Below are positions 34,140 through 43,398 of a DNA stretch of 64,000 nucleotides, piece after piece. The notes beneath the pieces are model-generated. The model had not been told where the DNA came from and did not search any database. It was given only the letters and a program-made list of their open reading frames with translations. The stretch's first letter is position 1; each line of letters starts with the position of its first letter. Position numbers and translations under genes: made by a program. The stretch is from Elymus sibiricus (taxonomy: Eukaryota > Streptophyta > Magnoliopsida > Poales > Poaceae), in assembly GCA_039707655.1 (NCBI GenBank), contig CM077673.1:8070001-8134000 (forward strand), read 5' to 3'.

Positions 34140-34689
34140 TAAGAGATGTTATATTGTACATATGTAGTAGCGTCGGATAGACATACGAAAACTTGTTGTT
34201 CGACCAAGCACGGAGAAAGAGATGTCACTTCTCTCTATATATGTTCATGACGATCTTGTGTAATTAATGGTTTCCTTCATTTGCTTACTAGCTAGCGTCG
34301 AGTTCTCTCTATATGTATAGTAGCTAGCGTCGACCAAGCACGGAGAAAGAGATGTCACTTCTCTCTATTAGCTAGCTAACACAATATGAAACCCCTAAAT
34401 TAACCCTCCCAAACCCCTAAACCCCCCCTTCCAAAAAAACAAAACCCCCAGCGCGTGCGAGCTGCTGACGCGTGGCTGACTTTTGGTCCCGGTTGGTGTT
34501 ACCAACCGGGACCGAAGGTCCTCCTGCCTGGGCGCCCCGCAGCGGCCATGTGGATCCCCTTTGGTCCCGGTTCGTAAGCAAACCGGGACTAAAGGTTTTG
34601 GGTATTAGTCCCGTTTGCTTTGTCCCGGTTCCAGAACCGGGACTAAAGGCCCTATAAAACCGGGACTAGTACCCTGTTTTCTACTAGTG
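34140..34689 (+). repeat. CACTA 3' subterminal region and terminus
   Basis: Inverted pairs tttggtcccggttggt/accaaccgggaccgaagg (34482-34520) and tttggtcccggtt/aaccgggactaaagg (34560-34597) are followed by more cccggtt/aaccggg words to the terminus ttttctactagtg. Such repeats are the usual transposase-binding platform of CACTA elements. A direct repeat of about 40 bp, cgaccaagcacggagaaaga then gatgtcacttctctct, occurs near 34200 and near 34331. Confidence 0.82.
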
Positions 34690-35160
34690 TAGGGAAATGA
34701 AATGAATATGCACCAACTAAAAGCATATACATGTCTTATTAAATCTTTCATGTTTTGTATGGTGATGATGATGATGACGATGATGATGATGATGGTATGT
34801 ACAACCATCCAGGAAGGCGATCGACAAGGCTACCGAGAACCCCACGGGTCATACAGGCGATCGGGGTGCCTATAGCTATAGCTAGTCGTTCTGGGTCATC
34901 GGCGTCGGTCAGTGTCATGCACGCTCCCGGTGACCGGCCCACGGGGGTCGGGACTCGGGAGTGTTTCAGATTGAGGCCATCCGGAATGGAGGTTAGATCA
35001 CTAAAATACGTAGACGATACTTGTTGCTTACAAATCAAAGCCCGTGGAAGAGGACGGATAAAATAAAATCAGGTCAAAGCAGAGGTAAGACATCATTAGC
35101 TGACTTTCACAAGTAATATGGATGGATGACGGCGTTAAGACGCGCGCTGATATATATCTA
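34690..35160. other. Intergenic DNA with a GAT microsatellite
   Basis: A (gat)n run interrupted by gac lies at 34762-34794. The rest shows no element end, conserved frame or RNA motif that I can recognise. Confidence 0.6.
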
Positions 35161-35297
35161 GGCCCTGTTCGGAATCTCCCCACCCCGCTCCACTCCGCGG
35201 AGCTGTAGAGCTCGGTTTGAGCCGCTCTGTCAAGATAAGTTGTAACCTGCTCCACTCCGGGAGCGCAGTCGACGGAGCGGAGAGGAACCGAACAGGC
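35161..35297. mobile_element. Small MITE-like element with ccctgttcgg inverted ends
   Basis: The left end is ggccctgttcgg and the right end ccgaacaggc. The inner parts are also partly complementary (gctccactcc near the left; gagtggagc and gcggagagg forms near the right). At about 137 bp it is the size of a MITE. Grass MITEs beginning ggccctgttcgg are common, but the superfamily and target duplication are not clear here. Confidence 0.55.
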
Positions 35298-37662
35298 AGC
35301 TAGTCTAGTGTGCATGTAGTGCGAAGTACGTACTATGTACATATGTAAACTAGATGATACCCCGCGCGTTGCTGCGGGAATTTGTTGTATTGCATATGAA
35401 TAAGATTTATAGGGAGTAATGATATGGAAACCTTTATATAATTTATTGTTTTAAATATATGATTTTGAACCTTTTATGGAATGATATGAGAAGTCGGTTT
35501 CCTATAAAGCTCGAAAGAAAAATTGTGTATAATTGTCTCATTAGAATGCATCGCTAACATGGAATAGAAGGAATATATAGTTGAGATGCAACGTAGTACC
35601 CCTTTGAGATAATAACCAAGGGTGTTCGAAATGGCATGATTCCTGAGTGGGACAACATATACACTCCATTTAGTCACACCTTTTTTAATAGGCTTTCAGC
35701 CAGCATAGAACAATTAAACCAAATGATGATCAGAACAGGCCATACTTGATCCCCTCAGAAAGGTTGTACCTTTTAGGCTATGAGTGTCATCAAACCAGAA
35801 CAATCATGTAATGATATTGTAACCACATAGAAGAATTATTCTTACATTTATCAAGAGATGCTATTGGTTTGAAGACATAATATACCAAGTGATTAGCCTT
35901 AATGTATATCGTTTGACTTTAATTATATGTGCGCATGCTTGAAACTGAACATCAGTTAATATTCCAGCATCTATCTCCGAACCAAAAACACATCAGATAA
36001 ACAATAATTATACCTCCTTGCCTTCTTTTGGATGAAATGCACATGCCTCCGGATGCCTAGGAACGATCGGACAAAACCTTCTTTTTTGAACACCTGCGGT
36101 AGAAGAACGACAATGGTACCCACTCAAGTATTAGATCGATCTCATGTCACAATGGAATAATACTACCATGAAAGAACATATTGAAGTGAATTGCACTATG
36201 TCATATGCTCTGATTCTACAAATCATGGGAAAGCAATAAAAATACCAATATTATTCATACTAATGCGTGTTAGAGAGAGAGAGAGAGATGCAGTACTGTA
36301 GTTGTAGGTAGTCCATAATAAGTTTGGGCTCCCTAATAAGTTTCTTATGTTTATTCGTTCAAGGAGAATACAAAAACTAAAACATTTTTTCACCATCCAA
36401 TGCTTCTAATCAAAAGGAACCAGATCGGAGAGATGAGCTTGATCCATCGTATCTCGACAGCGTAGGTGACAGCGGCACACCGGACATGCTGACGTGAAGG
36501 AGGTGGCTAAGGAACAAAGGTTCATTTTCTAAAAATTAGGCTTCCTAGTATCACACACAAACAGAGCTTCCAACTAAACTCCAAAAATTCGTTCAGATCT
36601 AAGGATATAGAGAGGAAGGAGAGCCCCCACCTTTGATGCAGTTGATGTTGGAGGAGGACGCCAACGGTGGCACGTGTTTCCCACCAGGAGCTCTGGTCGA
36701 CGCCGGGGTGCGTGGCTTAGCGCACCGGAGCCTACGGGGCTCGATTCACCGGCAACGGCGTGGAGGGCTCAGTGAAACGGCGAAGATTACATGGGTCTGG
36801 GTAGCAGCAGCGCAAGATGTCTCTCGAGGCGATGGCTCACGAAGGCCTGGCCGCAGCGGCACCTTGCCATCAACGCCACCCTCTTGAAGGAGTATTGTTG
36901 AATTGAATCCAAACATAAGGCCAAGGGATTGATTTTATCTTGCGAGTAGAACCAGGCATAGAAGACGAAGAGAAAGGGACACAGAAGAGACGGAACGAAA
37001 GGAAAGTATGATGCAGATGATAATGCCCGAAAATAAATGTTACGGCTGTGACTGGGAAGGAAATAAAATCCTACGTCAATTCAGCCATGATTAACTGCAT
37101 GCATGGGTTTAGGCAATCGTAATGAACTGCACCGAATTAAGGGGAGATATGCATGCGCGTGGATGTAACTGGCTGCGTGCTTGCTTGTGGCATTAAATTC
37201 TCCTCCCCGTTGATTTGTGTCGTTCACACATAGTAACTCGCTGGCCTCAAGCGTGCATGCATGTAGTTCTCGCTCGCAGACCGATTGGCTGCTCTTTGCA
37301 AACTCAACGCTGATCTGTCATGAAGCTGATGTGGATAGTGTGCATGTCAAGAGAATTGCTAGTAGTGGGGATCAACTTCTTAAGAATGTAAGATGAGGAC
37401 TGTGTGGCGTCGGTCGGTATTCATAGCTTGATCCCGTGTTTCAGCAAGCTGTAACAATCTCCAGTTGCAGTACTAATGCCATAACAATCTCTAGTTGTAG
37501 TCCTACTTGACTTTTTTTTAGGGGAAGTCCGACTTGACTAGTGGCAGCCGGGGTCAACTTGCTAACATTAAGGCCCCAATGCAAGTCAAGTCAACCATGC
37601 TAATTTTTGTCTTGATGGAGCAAGTTGTTGTTGCTATTTTGAATATGTACTTGCTAACATTA
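35298..37662. other. Intergenic DNA without an identifiable gene
   Basis: An AT-rich stretch with ccccgcgcgttgctgcggga at about 35359-35378, a (ga)n tract at about 36271-36287, and a GC-richer patch at 36640-36890 whose longest frame (84 codons) has no recognisable homology. The ccgcgcgttgctgcggg motif is one I have seen as a repeated element edge in grass DNA, but I cannot define an element. Confidence 0.5.
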
Positions 37663-37739
37663 GAGCATCTATAGCCAGATGTTGCAAATCCATACAAAAG
37701 CATGCAACATATTAAACCTACGTACTACGTACGAACTAT

Positions 37740-38255
37740 CTACTCTTCGTCGGAGATTTCGACGATCTTTGTGTCCTCCGACGGATAGATGTGCGGCAGC
37801 CCGTGCTCCGCCCCCTCCGGCGCCGGCATTGCGGCCCCCTTCGGCGCCTCCGGCTGCTCCGCTGCGGCTTCCTCCACCGCTATCTTAGCCTCAAGCTTGT
37901 CAAAGAGGGCGTCGGCCTCCGCCTGCCTCTGCCGGATGAGCCGACGGTTGGCCTCCACCTCGGCCTCATCCCGGATCGAATTCAGGATGACCTGCCGCTC
38001 CGCCATCTCATCAGATTGGCCGACGGCAAACTCCTCCTCCGCTTCCACCATGTTGAACCCCGGAGCGTCGTCCTCCTCCGGCTCGTCCACCTCCATGGCC
38101 TCCGGTACCTCCTCCTCCTCCTCCTCCGTTTTTGGCAAGTCCGGAGGAAGACCCGCAACAATGCAGGCGGCGCGACGAGCCTGGATCTCCGCCTCGATCT
38201 GGTTCCGGCGCTCCGGCATGAGCTGAGCATAGGTGATGATCCTCTGGCGGACCAT
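37740..38255 (-). CDS. Unrecognised acidic protein, 171 aa, inside the Harbinger-like element
   Basis: The ATG at 38255 opens MVRQRIITYAQLMPERRNQI, followed by an acidic stretch with a Glu run (TEEEEEEVPEAMEVDEPEED, about residues 63-82), a helical charged segment (about 95-150, likely coiled coil) and the C-terminus VEISDEE. I do not recognise a family. A TATA-like tatttaag lies on the same strand about 100 bp upstream of the ATG, in a good position for a promoter. High GC and a clean frame suggest recent coding constraint or recent capture of a host gene. No protein evidence is available. Confidence 0.5.
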   Translation of the reverse strand: MVRQRIITYAQLMPERRNQIEAEIQARRAACIVAGLPPDLPKTEEEEEEVPEAMEVDEPEEDDAPGFNMVEAEEEFAVGQSDEMAERQVILNSIRDEAEVEANRRLIRQRQAEADALFDKLEAKIAVEEAAAEQPEAPKGAAMPAPEGAEHGLPHIYPSEDTKIVEISDEE

Positions 38256-38884
38256 AGTGATACCGAAGAGCGGGGGAGAGGAGGCGGATGGACTCGGGTG
38301 GCGGTGGAGGGAGGGAAGAGGCGGATGGGCCAGGGCTGGGGGACGTCGGCCGGCTTAAATAGCCGGTTATGGCCTCGGGCGGCGAGCCAGAGCGGCGCCA
38401 CGCGGTGTTCACACCACGGCGACGGTTGAGGCGTCCGTCGGACCTTCGGGTTTCCGAACGAGTCCGCGTGGGGGCACGCCGTCAAGCCGACGTGGCAGGC
38501 TTATCCGGACGCACCCGGGCTCCCCCCGGCGCGACGAGCCTGGATCTCTGCCTCGATCTGGTTCCGGCGCACCGGCATGAGCTGAGCATAGGTGGTGATC
38601 CTTTGGCGGACCATAGTGATACCGGAGAGCGGGGAGAGGAGGCGGATGGACTCGGGTGGCGGCGGAGGGAGGGAAGAGGCGGATGGGCCAGGGCTGGGGG
38701 ACGTCGGCCGGCTTAAATAGCCGGTTATGGCCTCGGGCGGCGAGCCGGAGTGGCGTCACGTGGTGTTCACACCGCGGCGACGGTTGAGGCGTCCGTCGGA
38801 CCTTCGGGTTTCCGAGCGAGTCCGCGTGGGGGCACGTCGTGAAGCCGACGTGGCAGGCTTATCCGGACGCGCCCGGGCTCCCCC
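38171..38884 (-). repeat. 359-bp tandem duplication of promoter and N-terminal coding part
   Basis: Units 38171-38529 and 38530-38884 run at about 95 percent identity by eye. Each contains, on the minus strand, a TATA-like tatttaag, the same leader, and the start MVRQRI. Only the unit nearer 37740 is joined to the rest of the ORF; the other start runs about 29 codons and then into unrelated sequence (ARRAGGSPG). Confidence 0.85.
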
Positions 38885-39077
38885 ATATCCGCCTCATATT
38901 TGGGCTGGATATGGAGGGGTGCCGGTCAGCCCGGACGTTTTTGGCTGGTTTGAGAGGCCCGTCTGGGTTGATTTTTCGTGACCGGACGGCCTGTCCGGAC
39001 GTTTGAGACGGGTATGAGGGGTCCCGTTGTAGATGCTCTTAAGGCCCCCAAGTTGCTCTCATTGCCTTTTTATACTC

Positions 39078-39084
39078 TATATAA
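39078..39084 (+). promoter_or_regulatory. Possible TATA box of CslA
   Basis: The text ctatataag lies about 430 bp before the CslA ATG. With the 159-bp MITE removed the spacing is about 270 bp, a plausible leader length. RY-type catgcatg words follow at about 39111-39125 and 39147-39156. There is no direct evidence for use. Confidence 0.45.
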
Positions 39085-39182
39085 GTACGTACTACTGTAC
39101 ATTACTTGTCATGCATGCATGCATGTAGCTAGGTTGATTAATGCTTGCATGCATGCGCGCGTGCATGCTTTGCTTATAAGTA

Positions 39183-39341
39183 TTCTCTCAGTTCCTAAAT
39201 ATTTGTCTTTCTATAGATTCGACTATAGACTACATATGAAGCAAATTGGATGAATCTACACTATAAATTATGTCTATATACATCCGTATGTAGTTTATAG
39301 TGAAATCTCTTAAAAAAACAAATATTTAGGAACGGAGGGAG
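39183..39341. mobile_element. Stowaway-type MITE in the CslA upstream region
   Basis: The ends ttctctcagttcctaaatat and atatttaggaacggagggag are inverted copies, close to the Triticeae Stowaway end CTCCCTCCGTTCC. TA flanks both sides (39181-39182, 39342-39343), the Tc1/Mariner target duplication. At 159 bp it can fold into a long hairpin. It lies 172 bp before the CslA start codon. Confidence 0.88.
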
Positions 39342-39513
39342 TAGTACAGTACCAGGCTAGCTAGCTTGCTAAGCTTCAGTACGCCACAAGGACGCTTGCA
39401 TCTGCTCCCTCTCATCTCTAGTTTAGCCAAGGAACTCTATAATCCATCCATCCATCCAACTCGATCAATTAGTTAATCTCTTTCTCTCTCTCTTTCGTCG
39501 TCGGAGGAAGAAG

Positions 39514-39807
39514 ATGATGATGAGGGGGGTGAGCATGGTGACGATGGCGTGGGCGGTGCTGCGGTATGCGGTGGTGGTGCCGCTGCTGCAGCTGGCCATC
39601 TACCTCTGCGCCGCCATGTCCCTCATGCTCTTCGCCGAGCGCCTCTACATGGGGATCATCGTCGCCGTGCTCTGGCTCAACCGTCAGCGCCATCGCAGCC
39701 GCAGCCAGAAGAACAAGGGCCAAGACGACGACCACGACCTGGAGACCGGCGGCGCAGAAGACCGGCCCATGGTCCTCGTCCAGATCCCCATGTTCAACGA
39801 GAAGCAG
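39514..39807 (+). pseudogene. CslA: CslA exon 1 (98 codons)
   Basis: It starts at the first of three ATG codons (MMMRGVSM). The N-terminal membrane region covers residues about 8-52. The exon continues through a basic/acidic linker (RQRHRSRSQKNKGQDDDHD) to the conserved PMVLVQIPMFNEKQ. The GT donor is at 39808 and the phase is 0. Other CslA genes also place an intron after the NEKE/NEKQ block. Confidence 0.88.
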
Positions 39808-40068
39808 GTCAGTTGCTACTCTATGATGGATGGATCGATTGCTTGCTCATCTAGCTAGCTACGACGATGATATGATATGATATGCATGACCACTCCACTC
39901 TGATTTGTCCAATGTGTGTTGAGTGACGACGCACTTGACTTATCAAACATGTTTTTTTTGTTTCCTTGCTAGTCCTACCGTGTGTGCGCGCGCACGTACG
40001 GAGCATGCATGCACGGTATTTGCATGAACCATGACTGAATCGATCAATTGGCTTTGGCTGGCATGACA

Positions 40069-40793
40069 TGTCAGCGTCCCAGATACATCGACAGCAAAGG
40101 CAGGAGCAGCTACTGGGGCAACTGTGGATGACACGCTGGCAACAGAGCGGGCAAGGGCGGCCAATCACGGCAGGGAGCGCGTCATCGCGCGTCCACCTCG
40201 GATCAGGCATCCCAATAGACAGTACGTGGGGCCAGAGTGGGTGAATCCTACTTAAAGACGACGCGACTTCAGTCGAGACCATCCGGGCTTGGATCAGAAC
40301 TGACACGGCGGGTGTCTTCAGTTTTCTTTCTTCTATACCAAGTTGTATCTTTTTTTCGCGAATACGCAAAGCTTGCGTATCATTTCATTGATAGGAAGAG
40401 TAGAATAAGTACAGCGGTGGTACGACACATGACACGGACGCAGGCAGCCGTGAACATGGTGCCCGGAGCAGAGAGAAGGGGATGCTCAGCCCGAAGAGAT
40501 GAAACATCACAGCTAGACCTACCAAACCCAAACCCAGAGCGGCAATGCCGAACCAACAAGAATTCCAACATCATCCGAGCCATAACCGGGGACACCACGA
40601 GCTCGCAAGATAGCGCCTTCAAGAAGGAAGACGACGCCGGGACGCCGTCGCTATCCGGTCCGGGGGAGCCGGACCTGGGGTTTCCCCTGGGCTCGAAGAG
40701 GGGAGCAGAGAGAAGGACCAAGTTGTATCTGAAAGTGGAGAGAACCATCTTTTACCTGTAATCTAGATCGAGAGAGAGAACTCGCTCCTAACA
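40069..40793 (+). repeat. 5' LTR of the Reina-like element, with a nested insert
   Basis: It starts tgtcagcgtcccagatacat and ends gaactcgctcctaaca. It is split at 40350 by a non-LTR retrotransposon fragment; without that insert and one target-duplication copy it is 345 bp. Confidence 0.9.
40351..40716 (-). mobile_element. 5'-truncated non-LTR retrotransposon (LINE/SINE-like) in the LTR
   Basis: The insert begins with a short T run then tcgcgaatacgcaaagcttg. On the minus strand this is a 3' end reading tgcgtattcgcgaaaaaaa with an A tail, as in Triticeae LINE 3' ends. It is flanked by a 13-14 bp duplication accaagttgtatc(t) at 40337-40350 and 40717-40730, the length typical of target-primed reverse transcription. 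The empty site is preserved in the 3' LTR at about 45829-45842. Confidence 0.88.
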
Positions 40794-40905
40794 TCGTGGT
40801 ATCAGACAAGCCACCTACCACCCTTCCTCCGCTGTCGCCGCCGTCGACATCGTCACGCTGGACACGCGCCGCCGGAAACACGCTCGGGAACACCTCATCG
40901 CCACA

Positions 40906-43398
40906 ATGGATCCGGAACTGCGCGCCTACCTCGAGCGGCTGGACGCCAACGCCAACGACCGCGCCGCCGCGGCCGAAGCCAAATCCAACTCCATCATCGA
41001 GCGCCTCGACGCACAGACCACACGGATCGACTCGCTCGCCGCCTGGAAGCCGGAACTCGAGGCGAGATTCGCGAAGCTGGAGCTCTCCGTCGCGGCTCTT
41101 CAAGCCGCGTCAACGACGACTGCGCCATCCAGTGGATCCCCGTCGCCTGCGTCCCCTCCCGCGGCCGCGAGTGACAACCACGGGCAATCAAGCCATGGCG
41201 CACCGCTACACACCGGGGAGATCCCGTCAGTGACCCCGGAGTCACCGGCGTCTTCCCCGGTCAAGGGTATGACCATGGCCTTGCCTCAATTTCCTTCGCC
41301 GTTGTCGTCACACGTTCTCGCATCTCTCGGGCATTCGCCGCCGCCAATGACCTTCCCGGTCTTTGTCGGGGAGAACCCACAGCTCTGGAAAACATTGTGC
41401 AAACAATACTTTCAGATGTTGACGGTGCACGAGTCGTATTGGGTCCCAATGGCGATCCTGAATTTTTCGGGTACCGCCGCGATTTGATTGCAGTCAGTGC
41501 AACGCAAACTTGCTAGTCTCAATTGGGAATCCTTCACGGCGCTGCTGTGCACGCGGTTCGGTCGTGATAAACATCAATTGCTCATCCGACAGTTTTACTC
41601 CATTCGTCAGACTAGTTCAGTGGCTGATTTTATAGAGCGATTTGAAACTTTGATGAATCATATGATCTCATACTATGAACTGACACATCATTACTTCTTC
41701 CTTACACGTTTCGTCGAGGGCTTGCGGGCGGACATTCGAGCAGTTGTGCTCATTCAGAGGCCTCCCGATTTGGATACGGCATGCTCTCTGGCACTTCTTC
41801 AGGAAGAAGTCGTGGATGGTGAGATATGTGGACGAACCCTTCCCACTCGTTCTCCAGCAGTCCGTGCTCCTCCACCGAGTGCGCTGGTTCTACCCACCAG
41901 TACAACGCGGCCAGTGACGCCCACTGTCGGGGCTGAAGATCGTCGCGGTACGGACGCAGCAAGAGCAAATTCAGATATATCCAAAATTTCTGCACTTCAC
42001 ACCTTCAGGCGTGCCCGGGGGCTCTGCTTTAAGTGTGGAGAGCGCTGGGGGAAGGATCACACTTGCCCACCCACTGTTCAGATGCACGTTGTGGAAGAAC
42101 TGCTGGCCCTATTTGCTACAGAGGAAGCACCAGTTGATACACAGCAGGAGCACGCGGAATCAGAAGATGATAATTTGTGCACCATATCGAAGCATGCAGT
42201 CAATGGATCTGCAGGCCCAGGTGTGATGCAACTCCATGCTTGGATCCAAGGGCAAGAAGTATCACTGCTGGTGGACTCGGGGAGTTCTTCTTCTTTTGTC
42301 GATCATCGACTGGCCGCCAAGTTACAGGGAGTGTGTAAGCTGAATAAGATCTGCCGAGTAAAAGTGGCGGATGGCGCAGTACTCGTTTGTGACAGTTTTA
42401 TCCCTCAATGCTCTTGGACATCGCAGGGGCATGAATTTGTCACGGATTTCAAACTGATTTCGCTGGGGGCGTACGACGCCATATTGGGCATGGACTGGTT
42501 AAAGAAGCACAGCCCGATGCATGTTGACTGGGAAGAACAACATATGACAGTAACTACAGACAAAGGTGCAATATCACTTCAGGCAGTGTCTAACAATCAG
42601 CAACAATGCTCTGCAATTTCCTCTCAAGAGCTCCTCTCAGCATGCAAACAGGGTTCAGTTGCCTTCGTGGTTCATCTGAACGCTGTCGGTGAGCAAGGGA
42701 CAACGGACACCCCGATCCCAGTGGAAATTCTGCGAGTGCTTGAGCAGTACACGGATGTCTTTGAGGAACCTAAATCTTTGCCACCCCGGCGTGCATGTGA
42801 TCACAGAATTCCTCTCATGGAGGGGGCCCAACCAGTTAACTTGAGACCATATCGTCACAAGCCGGAACTCAAAGACGAGATTGAGCGGCAGGTCAAAGAG
42901 CTATTGGATGCAGGTATCATCCGCAAAAGTACCAGTCCATTTTCCTCGCCTGCTCTGCTCGTGAAGAAGAAAGACGGCACCTGGAGGTTGTGTGTGGATT
43001 ACAAATGTCTAAATGCAATGACAATTGTCAGCAAGTACCCTGTCCCGATCATCGATGAATTACTTGACGAACTGGTCGGTGCCCGTTGGTTCTCCAAATT
43101 GGACCTACGCGCTGGTTACCATCAAATTCGGTTGGCAGAGGGAGAGGAGTATAAGACCGCATTCACAACACATTCAGGGCACTGGGAATACTTGGTCATG
43201 TCCTTTGGTTTGGCTGCTGCCCCACCTAGTTTCCTCGATGCGATGAACAACACACTGCACCCTCTGTTGCGCGTCTGCGTCATTGTATTCTTCGATGACA
43301 TATTGGTTTTCAGCAAGACGCTAGCTCAACACGTGGATCATCTGAGGCAAGTGTTGCAACTGCTGCGGAGAGATCATTGGCAAGTGAAAACAATCTAA
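40906..43398 (+). pseudogene. Reina-like gag, protease and reverse-transcriptase part
   Basis: One frame from ATG 40906. Gag has a coiled-coil-like start, then PPPMTFPVFVGENPQLWKTL. TGA at 41485-41487 stands where a Trp is expected (AAI-stop-LQSVQRKLASLNW). After it come the rest of gag (FYSIRQTSSVADFIERFETL), a zinc-knuckle-like CFKCGERWGKDHTC, protease LVDSGSSSSF, and reverse transcriptase with KLDLRAGYHQIRL and VFFDDILVFS. The frame ends at 43398 because of one extra A in an A run near 43386-43390; removing the shift restores the conserved sequence that follows. Confidence 0.85.

Larger units (their letters stand above)
22669..34689 (+). mobile_element. CACTA transposon 3' part, copy A, interrupted by Copia
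   Basis: The right end TTTTCTACTAGTG at 34689 is a CACTA inverted terminus (CACTAGTAGAAAA on the other strand). It is preceded by paired subterminal motifs ggtcccggtt / aaccgggac. Inside is the element's second gene with a proline-rich repeat and a C48 protease-like domain (22669-22901 and 31998-34133). The transposase half and 5' terminus are missing because the Athila element and rearranged DNA lie to the left. A 3-bp target duplication cannot be tested without the other end; tag follows the terminus. Confidence 0.82.
37663..39038 (-). mobile_element. PIF/Harbinger-like element (1376 bp) carrying a coding sequence
   Basis: The ends gagcatctatagcc (left) and gttgtagatgctc (right) are inverted, with the core GAGCATCTAYA. 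A 3-bp tta lies outside each end (37660-37662 and 39039-39041), the TSD typical of PIF/Harbinger elements. No DDE transposase is visible, so it is non-autonomous. It carries a 171-residue minus-strand ORF and a tandem duplication of that gene's 5' part. Confidence 0.65.

Noticed and set aside
35161..35297. Assigning the small MITE to a named superfamily
   Set aside because: The inverted ends are clear only for about ten bases and no unambiguous target duplication is visible.
37789..38429. Plus-strand ORFs of 145-212 codons over the Harbinger-like element
   Set aside because: These are shadows of the GC-rich minus-strand gene, which has a TATA box, leader and start. The plus frames have no matching features.
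40237..40761. ORFs of 174 (plus) and 122 (minus) codons in the 5' LTR of the Reina-like element
   Set aside because: They cross the edges of a non-LTR retrotransposon insert and its target duplication, so they are chance joins.
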